A stretch of 64,000 bases of DNA from Lentzea fradiae. GTDB taxonomy: Bacteria > Actinomycetota > Actinomycetes > Mycobacteriales > Pseudonocardiaceae. Location of the stretch: the NCBI RefSeq assembly GCF_900100955.1, contig NZ_FNCC01000008.1:1-64000 (forward strand), read 5' to 3'. The notes beneath the pieces are model-generated. The model saw only the letters and a list, made by a program, of their open reading frames with translations, was not told where the DNA came from and ran no database searches. Shown piece by piece: positions 37,523 to 45,304 of the stretch (position 1 is the stretch's first letter; each line of letters opens with the position of its first letter). The position numbers and the translations under genes were made by a program.

Positions 37523-38038
37523 GTGTTCCTGCGCAAGACGATCGCCGTGGTCGCCAGCGCCGCCGCCCTGTCGGCGGGCCTGGTCACCACCGCGCATGCG
37601 GCGCCCCGCACGGTCACGTACAACTCGAGCAGCACCGGAGAGTTCCAGGCGGCCATCGACCAGGGCGCCCAGATCTGGAACAACAGCGTGACGAACGTGA
37701 AGCTGGTCAAGGTGACCGGCTCCGCGAACATCACCGTGAGCGTCGACAACCAGTGGCCTCGCGCCTACGTGTCCGGCCTCGGCCGCGGCCGGTGGGTCAT
37801 GGGCCGCCAGGCGGTCAACGAGGGCCACAACACGGTCCGCATCTCGTCCCACGAGTTCGGGCACCTGCTCGGCCTGCCGGACCGCAGGACGGGCCTGTGC
37901 ACCGACCTGATGTCCGGTGCGAGCGCCGGCACGTCGTGCACCAACCCCAACCCGAACTCCCGGGAGAAGTCCGAGGTCGAGGCGAACTTCCGGACGAGCG
38001 TGACCGTCCAGGCCACGACGTTCGAGGACGCCGCCTAG
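37523..38038 (+). CDS. Secreted snapalysin-type zinc metalloprotease (M7 family)
   Basis: 171 aa from GTG 37523 with SD aaggagat. A Sec signal peptide (LRKTIAVVASAAALSAGLVT, cleavage near THAA) precedes the mature enzyme. The zinc-binding motif SSHEFGHLLGLPD fits HExxHxxGxxD of metzincin-like snapalysins. CTDLMSG and CTNPNPNSREKSEV near the C terminus match the conserved snapalysin disulfide region. The family degrades milk and other proteins outside the cell. Phe replaces the usual Thr in HETGH. No LysR activator gene is adjacent, unlike in Streptomyces. Confidence 0.9.
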   Translation: MFLRKTIAVVASAAALSAGLVTTAHAAPRTVTYNSSSTGEFQAAIDQGAQIWNNSVTNVKLVKVTGSANITVSVDNQWPRAYVSGLGRGRWVMGRQAVNEGHNTVRISSHEFGHLLGLPDRRTGLCTDLMSGASAGTSCTNPNPNSREKSEVEANFRTSVTVQATTFEDAA

Positions 38039-38051
38039 TACCGGGCTTGAC

Positions 38052-38098
38052 GCGGTGAGTGGCCGCGGCCGACCCTGACGGTCGCGGCCACTCACCGC
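38052..38098. terminator. Terminator hairpin after the protease gene
   Basis: A perfect 16-bp stem (38052-38067 with 38083-38098, starting gcggtgagtggccgcg) with a further short inner pairing begins 13 bases after the stop. It lies between convergent units and may act in both directions. Confidence 0.75.
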
Positions 38099-38173
38099 TC
38101 CACATCGGACGATGACGATCCACAGTGGACGGAAGTGCGCACATCCGTGTCGTGCAACGCTTCCCGGAGTGTT

Positions 38174-38617
38174 CTAGAGGATGAACCAGTCGGTGCAGCC
38201 GCCCTGGAACCGGAACTTCACCGGTCCCCGCGGCGCCGTTCCCATCACGAACGTCCCCAGCTCGTCGACGGGCACCGTCTCGTGGTCGCCGTCCGGCGTC
38301 ACCAGCGTCACGGAACCGCCGGGCGGCATCAGCTGACCGGTGATCCCCGCCGCCGACACCTCCACCTGCAGCATCACGCCCTCGGCGTCGAACACCAGCT
38401 GGCGCGCCGTCGCCGTCGACCGCGCACGGGCGAACAGCGTGTCGTCCAGCACCGAGTCGTACGACGTGATGAGCAGCAGCTCCTCGTCGACGGTGCGCCA
38501 GGTGAACGCGGCCTTGGCCGCCTCCACGAACTCCGGCGGAACCTCTTCGGAAGGTGTGCTCAAGGCGTCGCGCAAGGCGTCGAGCAGTACTTCGTCACTG
38601 TCCCAGTCGTGCCGCAC
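38174..38617 (-). CDS. Small beta-rich partner protein of the ECF sigma factor
   Basis: 147 aa from GTG 38617, ten bases after AGGAGG; a GTG at 38626 is too close to that SD. Residues ~20-60 are helical (VPPEFVEAAKAAFTWRTVDE). Residues ~75-147 look like a beta-sandwich ending RGPVKFRFQGGCTDWFIL. It overlaps the sigma gene by 23 bases, so the two are coupled. Genes of this type are common beside ECF sigma genes in actinobacterial CHAT loci, as far as I recall. An anti-sigma or sensor role is inferred; no zinc anti-sigma motif or membrane helix is seen. Confidence 0.7.
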   Translation of the reverse strand: MRHDWDSDEVLLDALRDALSTPSEEVPPEFVEAAKAAFTWRTVDEELLLITSYDSVLDDTLFARARSTATARQLVFDAEGVMLQVEVSAAGITGQLMPPGGSVTLVTPDGDHETVPVDELGTFVMGTAPRGPVKFRFQGGCTDWFIL

Positions 38618-39212
38618 CCAGCACACCTCCTCTCTTGACCGGCGATCCCAGGAACGCGGCGATCGCGGGGGTCTTGCGCAGCTTCTCCAGGCAGCGGATG
38701 CGCGTCGGCCCGATGCTGCCGACCGGCATCGCGAGCTCCTCGCTCACGACCTGGTAGCTCGGCGGCGGGTCGGTCATCAGCTTCGTCAGCAACCGCTTGC
38801 ACTGGTCGGTGAGCTCGGCGAACCCGTCCCGCAACGCCTGCCGCCGCTCCAGCGCCAGCAGGTCGGACTCCACCTCCGCGTCCGTCTGCTCCGGCTCCAG
38901 CGCCTCGGCGGACGTCAGCGGGTCGTAGAGGTGCGTGCGCTGCTGCACGCGCAGCACGCGCAGGCACTCGTTGCGGGTGGTCGTCGCGATCCAGCCGGGC
39001 AGCGCCTCGGGCTCGCGCAGCCGCCCGATCTGCTCCACGAGCCGCAACCACAGCGTCTGGTTCACGTCGGCCGCGTCCGCGGGGCGAAGCCGGTGCTTGT
39101 AGATCACCGACACCACCAGCGGCGTGTAACGGTCCACGATCTCGTTCCACGCCGACTGGTCGCCCTCGGCCGCCGCGCTCACGAGCGCGGCGATCGGGGA
39201 GGCTGAGGTCAC
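38595..39212 (-). CDS. ECF-type RNA polymerase sigma factor
   Basis: 205 aa from GTG 39212 with SD AAGGAG. Region 2 is seen in WNEIVDRYTPLVVSVIYKHR and PADAADVNQTLWLRLVEQIG, region 4 in LTKLMTDPPPSYQVVSEELA and SIGPTRIRCLEKLRK. It lies 54 bases downstream of the subtilase gene on the same strand, with the small partner protein after it. The regulon probably includes this locus, but no matching promoter pair can be shown from one site. Confidence 0.9.
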   Translation of the reverse strand: MTSASPIAALVSAAAEGDQSAWNEIVDRYTPLVVSVIYKHRLRPADAADVNQTLWLRLVEQIGRLREPEALPGWIATTTRNECLRVLRVQQRTHLYDPLTSAEALEPEQTDAEVESDLLALERRQALRDGFAELTDQCKRLLTKLMTDPPPSYQVVSEELAMPVGSIGPTRIRCLEKLRKTPAIAAFLGSPVKRGGVLGAARLGQ

Positions 39213-39266
39213 GTCGACTCCTTGCGGTCACACCTGGCGGAGGCCGAGGTCGCTCCCCAGATACAA

Positions 39267-40466
39267 CTATTTGACAAAAACACCGTAGCCGGGGTGGAAC
39301 TCGTCCCCGCTGACCAGTTTGTCACGAGCCTGAGCTGCGGAGATGCCGTCAGCGACCATCGTCGCGGCGATCCGGCCGGTCACCAGCGGGGCGGCGAACG
39401 ACGTGCCGTACCAGTACGCCCACAGCGCGAACGGCGTCGGGGCGGCCTCACCCGGCAGGTGCCACGAGCCCTTGAGGTAGGTCGAGGCCCGGTTGCCGAT
39501 CGCGCACGCGTCGACCCAGTGGCCCCAGTTCGAGTAGAACGCGGGGACGACGGAGCCGTCCTCCTTCTGCTCGGCGGCGGCGACGGCGGTGACGCCGTCC
39601 AGCGCGGCGGGCCAGCTCGGCCGCTGCGTGCCCTGGTTGCCCGCCGACGCCACCACCACGACCTCGGCCGGCAGTGCCGCGATGGTGCGCCGCATCGGTT
39701 CGGACGCCACGTCGTCCTCGGTGAAGCAGCCGAGTGACAGGTTGAGCAGGTCGATCTTCTTGCGGCCCAGCTCGGTGATCTTGCGGCAGAGCCGCTCCTC
39801 GTCGCCGAAGCCGTTGTGGTCGAGCCCGATCTCGGGGTCGAAGGTGACGCCGGGAGCCGCGTTCTGGATCACGCCCGCGACGAACGTGCCGTGTCCGCCC
39901 TGCAACGCGAAGACGTCGCCGCTGCGGTAGGCGGGGTCGACGTCGTCCGCCTCCAGCACGTAGCGCCCCTCGAACCACTCGGCGTGCTCGCTGGAGGCGC
40001 CGGAGGAGATGCCGGTGTCGATGACGCCGACGCGGACCTTCTTGAGGCGGTCGTCGTACTTGGGGGCGGAGACCGGGTCGGTGGGGTACGGGCGGTCGCC
40101 GGGGTTGCCCATGACGAGACCGCCGTGCCCGACGACGACGTGGTGCGGCTGGACGAGCGGCACGCGCTGGTTCGGCCACGTCCGCTGGTCGCGCAGCAAC
40201 CTCACGATCCGCGGCACGTCCTCGGGGTTGTCGGGCAACGTCAGGCGTGCCATTCCGGCGAATCCTTCGCCGGGGCGGGAGGGGATGTCATTTTCGCGCA
40301 GCTTTTCGACGACCCGTTGTTGATCCTCGGAGCCGACGAGCAGCTGGCCGGGTCGATAAAGGAATTCACGTCCACGTTCGGCGTGGAAGCTGATGGTCTT
40401 GTCCTCGGCGATGAGCTGCAGGAAAGCTCTTTGGTAAAGCTCCGCGCTTTCTGGCGATTTCGACAC
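39267..40466 (-). CDS. Cytoplasmic S8 subtilisin-like serine protease
   Basis: 399 aa from GTG 40466, five bases after GAGG; GTG 40469 is also possible. No signal peptide or membrane helix, so it should act in the cytoplasm. An N-terminal propeptide-like domain (~30-130, FLYRPGQLLVGSEDQQRVVE) precedes the catalytic domain. The triad is visible: Asp150 in VGVIDTGISSG, His192 in GGHGTFVAG and Ser356 in YGTSFAAPLVTG, with oxyanion Asn277 in ASAGN. It is divergent from the CHAT protease gene and upstream of the sigma factor. Substrate unknown; the neighbouring CHAT protein or the partner protein are candidates. Confidence 0.9.
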   Translation of the reverse strand: MSKSPESAELYQRAFLQLIAEDKTISFHAERGREFLYRPGQLLVGSEDQQRVVEKLRENDIPSRPGEGFAGMARLTLPDNPEDVPRIVRLLRDQRTWPNQRVPLVQPHHVVVGHGGLVMGNPGDRPYPTDPVSAPKYDDRLKKVRVGVIDTGISSGASSEHAEWFEGRYVLEADDVDPAYRSGDVFALQGGHGTFVAGVIQNAAPGVTFDPEIGLDHNGFGDEERLCRKITELGRKKIDLLNLSLGCFTEDDVASEPMRRTIAALPAEVVVVASAGNQGTQRPSWPAALDGVTAVAAAEQKEDGSVVPAFYSNWGHWVDACAIGNRASTYLKGSWHLPGEAAPTPFALWAYWYGTSFAAPLVTGRIAATMVADGISAAQARDKLVSGDEFHPGYGVFVK

Positions 40467-40506
40467 CACGGCCTCACTAAAGCAGCGTTGACGGGCACCC
40501 CGACCG

Positions 40507-40520
40507 AGCTTGATCAAGCT
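40507..40520. promoter_or_regulatory. Perfect 14-bp palindrome in the divergent protease spacer
   Basis: agcttgatcaagct is an exact palindrome in the 77-base spacer between the subtilase and CHAT genes. It contains the predicted -35 (ttgatc) of the CHAT promoter, an ideal place for a repressor. The bound protein is not known. Confidence 0.5.
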
Positions 40521-40537
40521 ACCACAGCGGATAAAGT
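40510..40537 (+). promoter_or_regulatory. Predicted leaderless promoter of the CHAT gene
   Basis: TTGATC (40510-40515), 16-base spacer, TAAAGT (40532-40537). The expected start falls at the GTG codon 40544, which has no Shine-Dalgarno, so the mRNA is probably leaderless. The -35 lies inside the palindrome. Confidence 0.45.
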
Positions 40538-40543
40538 GTTGCC

Positions 40544-43132
40544 GTGACCGACTTTTCCGCGGAGGACGCGCTGGAGGCCAGACAGCGCAACCCGCGTGAG
40601 GCCGTGGAGATGGCCCGCGCCATCCTCCGCGCCACGGACGACCGCGCCGAACGGTCCGTCGCCGAGCGCGCGATCGGCCTCGCGCTGCGCGAGCTGCACG
40701 ACTTCCCCGGCGCCGCAAGGCACCTGCGCCGCTCGATCCGCATCGCGGCCGAGGCGGGACTGCCCCGGCTGTCGGCGCTCGCCCAGATGAGCCTCGCCTG
40801 GGTGCTCGCCTACACCGGCAAGCAGAAGCAGGCGCTGAAGCTCCTCGACGACGCGATGCCGTCGCTGACCGGTGCCGACTCGGTGGCCGCGCTCATGCAG
40901 CGCGGTGTCGTCTTCCACTACCTGACCCGGTACGCCGACGCCCAGCGCGACTACACCGCGGCCATCGCCGGAGCGCGGCGAGTGGGGGACCGGCTGGTCG
41001 AGGCACGGGCGCTGAACAACCGAGGTCTGGTGCGGGCGTACGTCGGCGACATGCGCGAGGCGTCGGCCGACTTCGAGCTGGCCGCGTCGCTGCTGGGCGA
41101 GCTGGGCCAGGAGCTCGGAGTCGCCGACGTGCACTGGAACGCGGGCATCATGGCGACCCGCGGCGGTGACGTGCCGGCCGCGCTGACGTTGTTCGACAAG
41201 GCGGAGGAGGTGCACCGCCGCCTCGACGTCATGCGCCCCGTGCTGCTGGTGAACCGCCTGGAGCTGCTCGTCTCCGTGCCGCTGCTGGACGAGGCGCGTG
41301 CCGCCGCCGACCGCGCGATCACCGAGCTGAAGGCGTTGCGCAACCCGCTGGGCGTCTCGGAGGCCCTGTACTTCCGCGCGCGCATCGCGCTGCTGGACGA
41401 CGACCCGGACGCGGCCAACTCCTTCGCCGCCGAGGCCCGGCGCCGGTTCCGCCGCGAGCAGCGGCTGCTGTGGGCGGCGGGCGCCCGCTACCTGGAGCTG
41501 CACGCCGCCGTGCTGCGCGGCGACCGGACGCGTCCGCTGCGGCTCGCGCTGTCGAAGGTCGCGGCCGAGCTGGACGCGATGGACTGGCGCCTGCCCGCCC
41601 TGGAGGCCCGCATCGACGCCGGTCTGGTCGCCGCCGACCTCGGGCACCGCGCCCGCGCCGCCGAGGAGCTGTCCCTCGCGGCCGCCGCCCGCAGACGCGG
41701 ACCCGCGGGCCTGCGCGTGCTCGGCTGGTACGCGGAGGCGTTGCGACGCAAGCTCTCCGGCGACGTCCGGGGCACCTCGTCGGCGCTGCGGCGGGGGATC
41801 GGCCTGCTCGACGAGTACCGCGTGTCGCTGGGCGCCGCCGAGCTGCGGGCGTCGGCCGGTGTGCAGGGCCAGGCCCTGGCGCTGGAAGGGCTGCGGCTGG
41901 CCGTCGCCTCCGGCACCGCGGCACGCGTGCTGTCGTGGACCGAGACCTGGCGGGCCGGTGCGCTGCGGATGAAGTCCGTGTCGCCGCCGGACGACCCGCG
42001 CCTGGAGGACGCGCTGGCGTCGTTGCGCGCGGTCGCGGCCGACATCGAGACCGCCGTCCTCGCCGGCAAACCCGCCGGAGCGCTGCGCGCGCAGCTGATC
42101 CGCGCCGAGCAACGCGTCCGCGACCTCACCCGGCAGGTGTCCGGCGAGGTCTCGGTGTTCAAGCCACCGCCGGTCGCGGCACTCGCCTCCGCGCTGGGGT
42201 CGTCGGCGCTGATCGAGTTCGTCGAGTACGACGGGACGTTGCTCGCCGTCGTGCTGGCGGGCGGCCGTGCGTCCCTGCACTCCCTGGGGGCGCTGGACGG
42301 CGTGGTGCGCGAGATCCGGTTGCTGCGCTTCGCCCTGCACCGCCTGGTCACCCTGCCACCGCACCTGCCGAACCTGGCCGTGGCCCGCGCATCGGCCGCA
42401 CACGCCGCTTCGCTGCTCGCCCGCCGCCTGCTGGACCCGCTGGCGTCACGGATCGACGGCCGCCCGCTGGTCGTGGTGCCGACCGGCGCCCTGAACGGCC
42501 TGCCGTGGGCAGTGCTGAACCGTCAGGTGACGGTCGCCCCGTCGGCCTCGGTGTGGCTGCACGCCTGCTCCGCGACCGCCGCCACCGGCGAGTCCGTGCT
42601 GGCCGCGGGGCCGCGCATGGCCGCGGCGGGGACCGAGATCAAGGCGATCAGCGCCCACGTGCCGGGCCGCGTGCTCGTCGGCGGCGAGGCCACCGTCAGC
42701 GCCGTGGCGTCCGCGATGGACGGTGCCGCCCTGGCCCACATCGCCGCCCACGGCTCGTTCCGCGTCGACAACCCGCTGTTCTCCGCCCTGGAACTGGCCG
42801 ACGGCCCGCTGACCGTCCACGACATCGAACGCCTCCGCACCCCACCGGCCAGGGTCGTCCTGTCGGCCTGCGACACCGGCCAGTCCGCCGTCCGCCCCGG
42901 TGACGAGCTGATGGGCTTCACCGCCGCCCTGCTGGGCCTGGGCACCAGAACCCTGATCGCCCCGGTGATCCCCGTCCCGACCGACGGCACCGCCCCGGTG
43001 ATGGTGGACCTGCACCGCAAGCTCGCCGCGGGCGTGGCCCCGGCAGAAGCCCTGGCCTCGGTGCAACGCTCGGCCTCCGACGACGCCGCCTACGCCGCCG
43101 CGGTCGGCTTCGTGTGCTTCGGCGCGGGCTGA
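40544..43132 (+). CDS. TPR-CHAT caspase-like protease
   Basis: 862 aa, GTG start. Residues ~10-400 are tandem TPR-like helical repeats (LSALAQMSLAWVLAYTGKQK, ALNNRGLVRAYVGDMREASA). A linker leads to a C-terminal CHAT domain (~600-862). The catalytic dyad is His736 in HIAAHG and Cys776 in VVLSACDTG, followed by DELMGFTAALLGLGTRTLIA. CHAT proteases are caspase relatives (separase/HetF group) and include the protease of TPR-CHAT type III-E CRISPR effectors and activators of bacterial gasdermins. No signal peptide. Paired with a divergent subtilase and ECF sigma factor, it probably senses a signal through the TPR part. Confidence 0.9.
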   Translation: MTDFSAEDALEARQRNPREAVEMARAILRATDDRAERSVAERAIGLALRELHDFPGAARHLRRSIRIAAEAGLPRLSALAQMSLAWVLAYTGKQKQALKLLDDAMPSLTGADSVAALMQRGVVFHYLTRYADAQRDYTAAIAGARRVGDRLVEARALNNRGLVRAYVGDMREASADFELAASLLGELGQELGVADVHWNAGIMATRGGDVPAALTLFDKAEEVHRRLDVMRPVLLVNRLELLVSVPLLDEARAAADRAITELKALRNPLGVSEALYFRARIALLDDDPDAANSFAAEARRRFRREQRLLWAAGARYLELHAAVLRGDRTRPLRLALSKVAAELDAMDWRLPALEARIDAGLVAADLGHRARAAEELSLAAAARRRGPAGLRVLGWYAEALRRKLSGDVRGTSSALRRGIGLLDEYRVSLGAAELRASAGVQGQALALEGLRLAVASGTAARVLSWTETWRAGALRMKSVSPPDDPRLEDALASLRAVAADIETAVLAGKPAGALRAQLIRAEQRVRDLTRQVSGEVSVFKPPPVAALASALGSSALIEFVEYDGTLLAVVLAGGRASLHSLGALDGVVREIRLLRFALHRLVTLPPHLPNLAVARASAAHAASLLARRLLDPLASRIDGRPLVVVPTGALNGLPWAVLNRQVTVAPSASVWLHACSATAATGESVLAAGPRMAAAGTEIKAISAHVPGRVLVGGEATVSAVASAMDGAALAHIAAHGSFRVDNPLFSALELADGPLTVHDIERLRTPPARVVLSACDTGQSAVRPGDELMGFTAALLGLGTRTLIAPVIPVPTDGTAPVMVDLHRKLAAGVAPAEALASVQRSASDDAAYAAAVGFVCFGAG

Positions 43133-43136
43133 CTGT

Positions 43137-43433
43137 TCACCACACGATCGACCGCAGGATCAACGCCGCGATGAACACCACCGTGAACGCGAGATCCAAC
43201 CCGAACCCCCCGAACCGGACCGGCGGCAGCACCTTCCGCACCGGCGCCAGCACGGGCTCGGTGATCCCGTGCGTAACCCGCCGGACCTTCCACACCCAGT
43301 CACCCCGAGCCTGGAACGTGACAGCCCAGTCCACGACCATCCGGCCGATCATCACGATGATGAACAGCGTCAAGATCCACCCGATCACCCAGCCGACCAA
43401 GCCGAACAAAATGGCCTCCTCCGTGTCCTCCAT
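43137..43433 (-). CDS. YggT-family membrane protein
   Basis: 98 aa from ATG 43433. A TTG at 43409, nine bases after GGAGG, is an alternative and gives the more usual YggT N terminus. Two hydrophobic stretches (VGWVIGWILTLFIIVMIGRM and DLAFTVVFIAALILRSIVW) flank the loop VTHGITEPVLAPVRKVLPPV, the conserved YggT loop. The family is linked to cell division, secretion or osmotic homeostasis. It is convergent with the CHAT gene, four bases apart. Confidence 0.85.
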   Translation of the reverse strand: MEDTEEAILFGLVGWVIGWILTLFIIVMIGRMVVDWAVTFQARGDWVWKVRRVTHGITEPVLAPVRKVLPPVRFGGFGLDLAFTVVFIAALILRSIVW

Positions 43434-43610
43434 GTCCCCTATGTCCATCAAGCCACAGAAGCCTGAGAGAAGGCTGGCAACGCGCTGAGGCAACTTTCAG
43501 CCCAGGGCGAAGCACGAAGCCGAAGACGAACACCCGAAAACAGGCCCCCACAACCCCAGACCGTCCACAAAGGTCCCAAAGACACCCTCGACCCCGTAGC
43601 GTCACCCAGC

Positions 43611-44057
43611 ATGACTTCAGCACAGGAAATGCTGGCCGTGGCCATCGAGGAGGCGAAAACGGGCCGAGCCGAGGGAGGCATCCCGATCGGCGCCGCCCTC
43701 TTCGCCGCAGACGGCCGCCTGCTGGGACGAGGCCACAACCGCAGGGTGCAGGACAACGACGCCTCCATGCACGCGGAAACCTCGGCGTTCCGCAACGCGG
43801 GCCGTCAACGCAGCTACCGGGGCACGACGATGGTCACGACTTTGTCACCGTGCTGGTACTGCAGCGGCCTGGTGCGCCAGTTCGGCATCTCGAACGTGCT
43901 GATCGGCGAGGCCACGACCTTCCACGGCGGCCACGACTGGCTGGCCGAGCACGGCGTGGGCGTCACGGTCGTCGAGGACCAGGAGCTGGTCGAGCTGATG
44001 ACGACGTTCATCAGCGAACGTCCCGAGCTCTGGTACGAGGACATCGGCCAGGACTAG
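43611..44057 (+). CDS. Cytosine deaminase of the yeast FCY1 type
   Basis: 148 aa, ATG. Zinc ligands are in MHAETSAFRNAG (His and catalytic Glu) and TLSPCWYCSG (two Cys). EGGIPIGAALFAADGRLLGR and ISERPELWYEDIGQD closely match the fungal cytosine deaminase family (VPIG, IDERPQDWFEDIGE), rather than the bacterial CodA amidohydrolase. The reaction is cytosine to uracil in pyrimidine salvage. Length matches the 158-aa yeast enzyme. It is flanked by unrelated genes. Confidence 0.85.
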   Translation: MTSAQEMLAVAIEEAKTGRAEGGIPIGAALFAADGRLLGRGHNRRVQDNDASMHAETSAFRNAGRQRSYRGTTMVTTLSPCWYCSGLVRQFGISNVLIGEATTFHGGHDWLAEHGVGVTVVEDQELVELMTTFISERPELWYEDIGQD

Positions 44058-44154
44058 CACCGCCGAGGTGAACATCGTCACGCCGGAGACCCACGAAGGC
44101 CCCCGGCCGAGGGACAGCCCCGAGCCGGGGACGAAGAACGTGACCGAGCCCCGG

Positions 44155-44517
44155 CTACCCGGTGTAGCGCTCGGCAGCCTCGTCGACCGAGGCCAGGATG
44201 GTGAACACGGCGTCGAGGCCGGTCGCCTCGATGGGCCGCAGCGCGGCGCGCGCGGAGGCGACGACGACGAAGTCGACGCCGACCCGCGACGCCCGCTGCT
44301 GTCCCAGGACCAGGGCTTCGAGGCCCGCGGAGCCGAGGAACCGCACGCCGCCGAGGTCGACGACGACGGCGCGGTTCTCCTTGACCAGGTGACTCTCCAG
44401 GGGGGCGGTCAGCTCGCTGCTGCTCGTGGTGTCGAGCTCGCCGGAGACGCGCAACACGACGACGTCGGGCGCGATCCGGTCGGCGACCACGGACGCTAGA
44501 GCGGAAGGGTCGTGCAC
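44155..44517 (-). CDS. STAS-domain anti-sigma factor antagonist
   Basis: 120 aa from GTG 44517, six bases after AAGGGAGA; a TTG five codons upstream is unlikely. The STAS core LRVSGELDTTSSSELTAPLE and AVVVDLGGVRFLGSAGLEAL contains the serine usually phosphorylated in RsbV/SpoIIAA proteins. No RsbW-type kinase is adjacent. The SigB/F-type sigma gene lies 3.3 kb away and is a possible ultimate target. Confidence 0.9.
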   Translation of the reverse strand: MHDPSALASVVADRIAPDVVVLRVSGELDTTSSSELTAPLESHLVKENRAVVVDLGGVRFLGSAGLEALVLGQQRASRVGVDFVVVASARAALRPIEATGLDAVFTILASVDEAAERYTG

Positions 44518-44536
44518 GCTCTCTCCCTTCAAGAAG

Positions 44537-45304
44537 TCAACACCCCACGTTAATACGGCCGTGTGAGGCCAGCCAACGGCCCCTCAGCGAGGTGCGGCCT
44601 GCCTGCAGGGACGCGCCGACGTGCTGGGTGAGGCGCGCGTGCAGTTCGTGGCAGACGGTGAAGCCGAGCCGGACGTCGTCCGGCGGGCACTGCACGGGCA
44701 GCAGCTGCGCGAACGGGTCACCGCCGATCGTGTCGACGGCGGTCAGGAACCCGACGAGCGCGCCGACCAGCCGCTGGTGGAAGCCGAAGAGCGACAGCGC
44801 GTTCGCGAGCGCGAGCGTGGGGCCTGGCACCTCGTCGACGCCGACGGCCGGGTCGAGGTCGCGCAGCGTCACCGTGAACAGCACGGAGTGCGTCCGGGCC
44901 GACCGGCTGCCGTACGCGTCGCCGTGGATGTCGCGCAACGCCGAGCGCATCTCGCGGCGCGGCCGCCAGAACGCGTGGTGGCGGCGCAGCTCGGCGAGAC
45001 CCTCCTCGGTCAGCACGGCGGGGGCCGTCACCTCGGGCAGCGCGCGCAGGCCGGTCTCCCAGCGCTGCTCCAGCGCCGTGTGGAACTGGGCGAGGGCGGG
45101 GTGGTCCTGCCAGCCGTCGGCGACGTCGTCGAAGCCGCGCATCCGCAGCTCGTAGCAGATCCACAGGGTGAGCTGCAGGTCGTCGTCCGCGTGCACGTCC
45201 CTGGTGCCGGCGCTGACGAGCAGCGCGGGCCTGGCGGGCGGGGGAGTGCGCAGGGCGGAGATCAGGGCGGAGCTCATGTGCCCGCGGGGAGCAGGGAGGC
45301 GCAT
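44537..45304 (-). CDS. Iron-containing redox (heme-oxygenase-like) protein, apparently short
   Basis: 255 aa, ATG at 45304 within TGATG overlapping the upstream stop, with SD GAGGAAA. WICYELRMRGFDDVADGWQD, ALSLFGFHQRLVGALVGFLT and the ELRRHHAFWRPRREM segment resemble actinobacterial heme-oxygenase-like diiron proteins. Those I know are ~320-340 aa and have a His/Glu-rich C-terminal segment; here the C-terminal ~60 residues (after AVDTIGGD) look different and end abruptly. Deletion or frameshift is possible. Coupled to the ligase gene. Confidence 0.65.
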   Translation of the reverse strand: MRLPAPRGHMSSALISALRTPPPARPALLVSAGTRDVHADDDLQLTLWICYELRMRGFDDVADGWQDHPALAQFHTALEQRWETGLRALPEVTAPAVLTEEGLAELRRHHAFWRPRREMRSALRDIHGDAYGSRSARTHSVLFTVTLRDLDPAVGVDEVPGPTLALANALSLFGFHQRLVGALVGFLTAVDTIGGDPFAQLLPVQCPPDDVRLGFTVCHELHARLTQHVGASLQAGRTSLRGRWLASHGRINVGC

